A stretch of 15,770 nucleotides of DNA, taken from Gammaproteobacteria bacterium. Its GTDB lineage: Bacteria > Pseudomonadota > Gammaproteobacteria > Steroidobacterales > JACDCP01. Positions within the stretch are counted from its first letter, which is position 1. Every line of letters begins with the position of its first letter. Of the stretch, positions 13,949 to 15,770 are shown piece after piece. The stretch spans positions 1 through 15,770 of the forward strand of contig JACDCP010000030.1 of the NCBI GenBank assembly GCA_013817465.1, given 5' to 3'. The notes beneath the pieces were generated by a model. It saw nothing but the letters and a program-made list of their open reading frames with translations, was not told where the DNA came from and searched no databases. Made by a program: the position numbers and the translations under genes.

Positions 13949-14470
13949 ATGCTGCCGAGATTCATCTCGCTCGGGTGCCGACTGGCGCCGCTCGGCGCCG
14001 CGCTGGCTGGCTGCTCGTTCCTGTGGCCGGAGCCGGCGCCCGTCGAACGGCCTGCGGAGCCGCCGGCCGTGCCTGTCGTGACAGGCGAGGCAATTCCCCC
14101 TCAGTTGCCGATCATTTTCTTTTCCGCCGACGGCGACAAGCTGGATATCGGCGCTCGTGAAAAGATCGAGGTCATCGCCTCGATCGCCAAGGATCCGAAC
14201 TGGATCGAGCGCCCCATCCTGGTCAAGGGCCACAGCGATGCGCAGGGCAGGCCCGAGTACAATCGCGCACTGGCCATGCGCCGGGCGGAGCTGATCGCAG
14301 GCGAGCTCGTATTCGCCGATGTCGCGCGCGACCGGATCCTCGTCGAGTCAGCCGGCGATCACGAGCCGCTCGCGCCCAACCAGCATGCCAACGGCAGCGA
14401 CAACCCGGAGGGTCGCGCGCTGAACCGGCGGGTCGAAGTTCGGCTGCTTCTGCCGGACGGCCTCGATTGA
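13949..14470 (+). CDS. OmpA-domain lipoprotein (Pal-like)
   Basis: This is a peptidoglycan-associated outer-membrane lipoprotein by type. The 173-residue product has a lipoprotein signal with lipobox ALAGC (Cys22), a Pro-rich linker (about 28-50) and an OmpA C-terminal-type domain (about 54-170). Key residues are visible: GHSDAQG (94-100) with Asp97, then Arg112 in AMRRAEL. Their spacing equals the Asp271/Arg286 pair that grips diaminopimelate in E. coli OmpA; NRRVEVRL near the end closes the motif set. The start at 13949 gives the lipoprotein signal directly, although the frame is open further upstream. The stop is 16 bases before the GTG of the next gene, so the two are probably one operon. 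It resembles Pal in design, but the tol genes are absent here, so I give no symbol. Confidence 0.88.
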   Translation: MLPRFISLGCRLAPLGAALAGCSFLWPEPAPVERPAEPPAVPVVTGEAIPPQLPIIFFSADGDKLDIGAREKIEVIASIAKDPNWIERPILVKGHSDAQGRPEYNRALAMRRAELIAGELVFADVARDRILVESAGDHEPLAPNQHANGSDNPEGRALNRRVEVRLLLPDGLD

Positions 14471-14486
14471 TCAGCTCGAAAGAACC

Positions 14487-15770
14487 GTGAACGCAACCGT
14501 CGCCGAATCCATCTCGCTGGAGCAGAAGCTTGCCGAAAGCTTCGGCCTGCGGCGCAACCCGTTCGTCAACCGGGCGGATACGCCCGACCCCGCGGACGGC
14601 GAGATTCTGTCGCGGTGCATCGAAGAAGTCCACGCGAACTTGCTCGAAGGACACCTGTTGACGCTCGTCACCGGCTCGAGCCGTGCGCGCCAGACCGAAT
14701 TCGCAGATCGTCTCGCCAAGACGTTCGGCGAGGCAATCCGGTTCCTTTCCCTGCACGGCAACAAGCTCAGTTTTGCGGCCCCCGGCTCGTCGCCCCGCTT
14801 TGCAGCCCCCGCCAGGCTGCATCAGTCGATCGAGAGCATCGAGTTCGTCGTGGCGTCTGCCATCCGCCAGGCGGCACATATCGATCGCGCCGGGCTGCTC
14901 GTCGATTACGCAGATGCGCTGGATGAGGATTCGCTGCTGACCTTGCTGGATTTCATCGCAAGGTTCCGCTCGCAACAGCCACCGGTGCAGCTCGTGCTGG
15001 CGGGCACGGAAAGCATTCTGCAAGCTCTCACGGACGCCGTGTGCGCGCGTTTCGGCGACCTGACGGCACGGCATTTTTCGCTGGATCGAGTGACGCGAGA
15101 AGAGGCACGTTCCCTCATCGCCGAGCGGCTCGAGCGCGCCGGGGGTAAGCGCGAGCTGTTTCCGGATGCGGCCGTCGATGTTGCGCACGAGCTGACGAAC
15201 GGTTACGTCGACAGCTTGCTCGGCCTTGCTTCATGGACGCTGTGGCTGGCGGATGAACGGGAATGCCGCGTGCTGACGACAGACCTCGTGCGCGAGGCAG
15301 CGGAGAGCGCCATCGTACGGCCGGCGGCCGCCGGATCTGCCGAAGAGCCGGCAGACAGGGGCGGCTACGAAGTGTTCCAGCCAGGCAAGCTCACCGCCTT
15401 TACACGGCCCGTGGCCGAGCCGCTTCGGCTGCCGGCGCGCACCGGCCCGATCGCTGAGGTCCGGCAAGCCCGGCGCGAAAAGCCGCCGGCTAAGCCAGCG
15501 GCCATGCGCCGCGACGTCCGCTGGATTGCGGCGGCTGCAACAGCTTCGATTCTCGCCATTGCACTCGGCTGGACGGTCTGGCAAGCCGACCGGTGGGATG
15601 GCGGGCCACAAGCCGTTGTTTCCGATACGCCATCACGAGGGCCGGACACGGGTGAGACGGCAATCGCGCCCGCTGAGCAGGTCGCGGAAGAGCCGGCGCT
15701 CGAAGAGTTGCCGGCTGCCGATCCGGCCCTCGAAGAGTTGCCGGCCATCGATCCGGCACTCGTCGAACCC
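14487..15770 (+). CDS. ExeA/DamX-like membrane protein with a degenerate AAA ATPase domain (3' end beyond window)
   Basis: The frame starts at GTG 14487 and is open to the window end (428 residues seen). Residues about 15-280 follow the ExeA/GspA AAA layout: FGLRRNPF at the start, the strand LLTLVTGSS, the Walker B region GLLVDYAD (136-143), VLAGTES, and a lid with FSLDRVTREEARSLIAERL and LFPDAAVDVAHELTNG. Walker A reads GSSRARQT (63-70), lacking the GK[ST] that binds phosphate, and Walker B has DY rather than DE, so ATP hydrolysis is doubtful. One membrane helix follows (about 346-366, WIAAAATASILAIALGW), then an acidic, Pro-rich periplasmic segment with decapeptide repeats. Type II secretion protein A and DamX-type cell-division proteins share this plan; a C-terminal SPOR or peptidoglycan-binding domain may lie beyond the edge. 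It is probably co-transcribed with the OmpA-like lipoprotein. Confidence 0.78.
   Translation, partial: MNATVAESISLEQKLAESFGLRRNPFVNRADTPDPADGEILSRCIEEVHANLLEGHLLTLVTGSSRARQTEFADRLAKTFGEAIRFLSLHGNKLSFAAPGSSPRFAAPARLHQSIESIEFVVASAIRQAAHIDRAGLLVDYADALDEDSLLTLLDFIARFRSQQPPVQLVLAGTESILQALTDAVCARFGDLTARHFSLDRVTREEARSLIAERLERAGGKRELFPDAAVDVAHELTNGYVDSLLGLASWTLWLADERECRVLTTDLVREAAESAIVRPAAAGSAEEPADRGGYEVFQPGKLTAFTRPVAEPLRLPARTGPIAEVRQARREKPPAKPAAMRRDVRWIAAAATASILAIALGWTVWQADRWDGGPQAVVSDTPSRGPDTGETAIAPAEQVAEEPALEELPAADPALEELPAIDPALVEP
15693..15770 (+). repeat. 30-bp tandem repeat encoding an acidic Pro-rich decapeptide
   Basis: Within the ExeA/DamX-like gene, a 30-base unit begins at 15693 and again at 15723, with a partial third copy from 15753 to the window edge. 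The units encode PALEELPAAD, PALEELPAID and PALVEP. The repeat lies in the periplasmic segment after the membrane helix and probably forms a flexible spacer that may vary in copy number between strains; its full length is not visible. Confidence 0.75.

Overview
The window is about 15.8 kb of GC-rich DNA, densely coded on both strands, with no tRNA, rRNA, CRISPR array or insertion sequence that I can see. The gene content points to a Gammaproteobacterium: a roughly 700-residue Prc/Tsp-type tail-specific protease, several envelope lipoproteins, a cyclic di-GMP-I riboswitch, a lipoprotein Cu/Zn superoxide dismutase and an ExeA/DamX-like membrane ATPase. A Steroidobacterales, Nevskiales or Woeseiaceae-like lineage is a guess from style and GC content; no marker gene proves it.

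Layout. At 1-51 is the probable 3' tail of a rightward gene. Prc runs leftward (218-2305). Rightward then come a small three-helix membrane protein (2499-2783) and a strong promoter with a c-di-GMP-I (GEMM-I) riboswitch (2932-3045). The riboswitch abuts the start codon of an unrecognised 108-residue ORF (3049-3375). REP-like hairpins (3431-3496) separate it from a leftward YkvA/DUF1232 protein (3538-4116). A Fur-box-like AT-rich stretch (4264-4302) precedes a small lipoprotein (4444-4662) and its terminator. Next come an M28 metallopeptidase lipoprotein (5013-6698), a small zinc-ribbon protein (6719-6922) and an overlapping secreted YtcJ-like amidohydrolase (6829-8649), probably one transcription unit. 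The amidohydrolase's last codons lie inside a cluster of palindromic repeats (8571-8734) that also looks like a bidirectional terminator.

From 8744 to 13732 the genes point left. In order of transcription they are a large coiled-coil plus FHA protein, a zinc-ribbon/two-helix membrane protein, a secreted 129-residue protein, SodC, a small membrane protein interrupted by a frameshift at a G6 run (absent from a simple ATG-to-stop scan), and an 86-residue protein of unknown function. Divergent from the FHA gene, behind a good sigma-70 promoter, are an OmpA-domain lipoprotein (13949-14470) and a GTG-started ExeA/DamX-like protein (14487 to the window end). The latter has lost the Walker A lysine, carries one transmembrane helix and is cut off by the window edge.

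Taken together, the window is dominated by cell-envelope functions: periplasmic proteolysis, peptidoglycan-associated lipoproteins, phosphothreonine signalling through FHA, periplasmic oxidative defence and c-di-GMP control. The most promising items are the riboswitch with its unknown target ORF, the frameshifted membrane gene, and the FHA / OmpA-lipoprotein / pseudo-ATPase neighbourhood.
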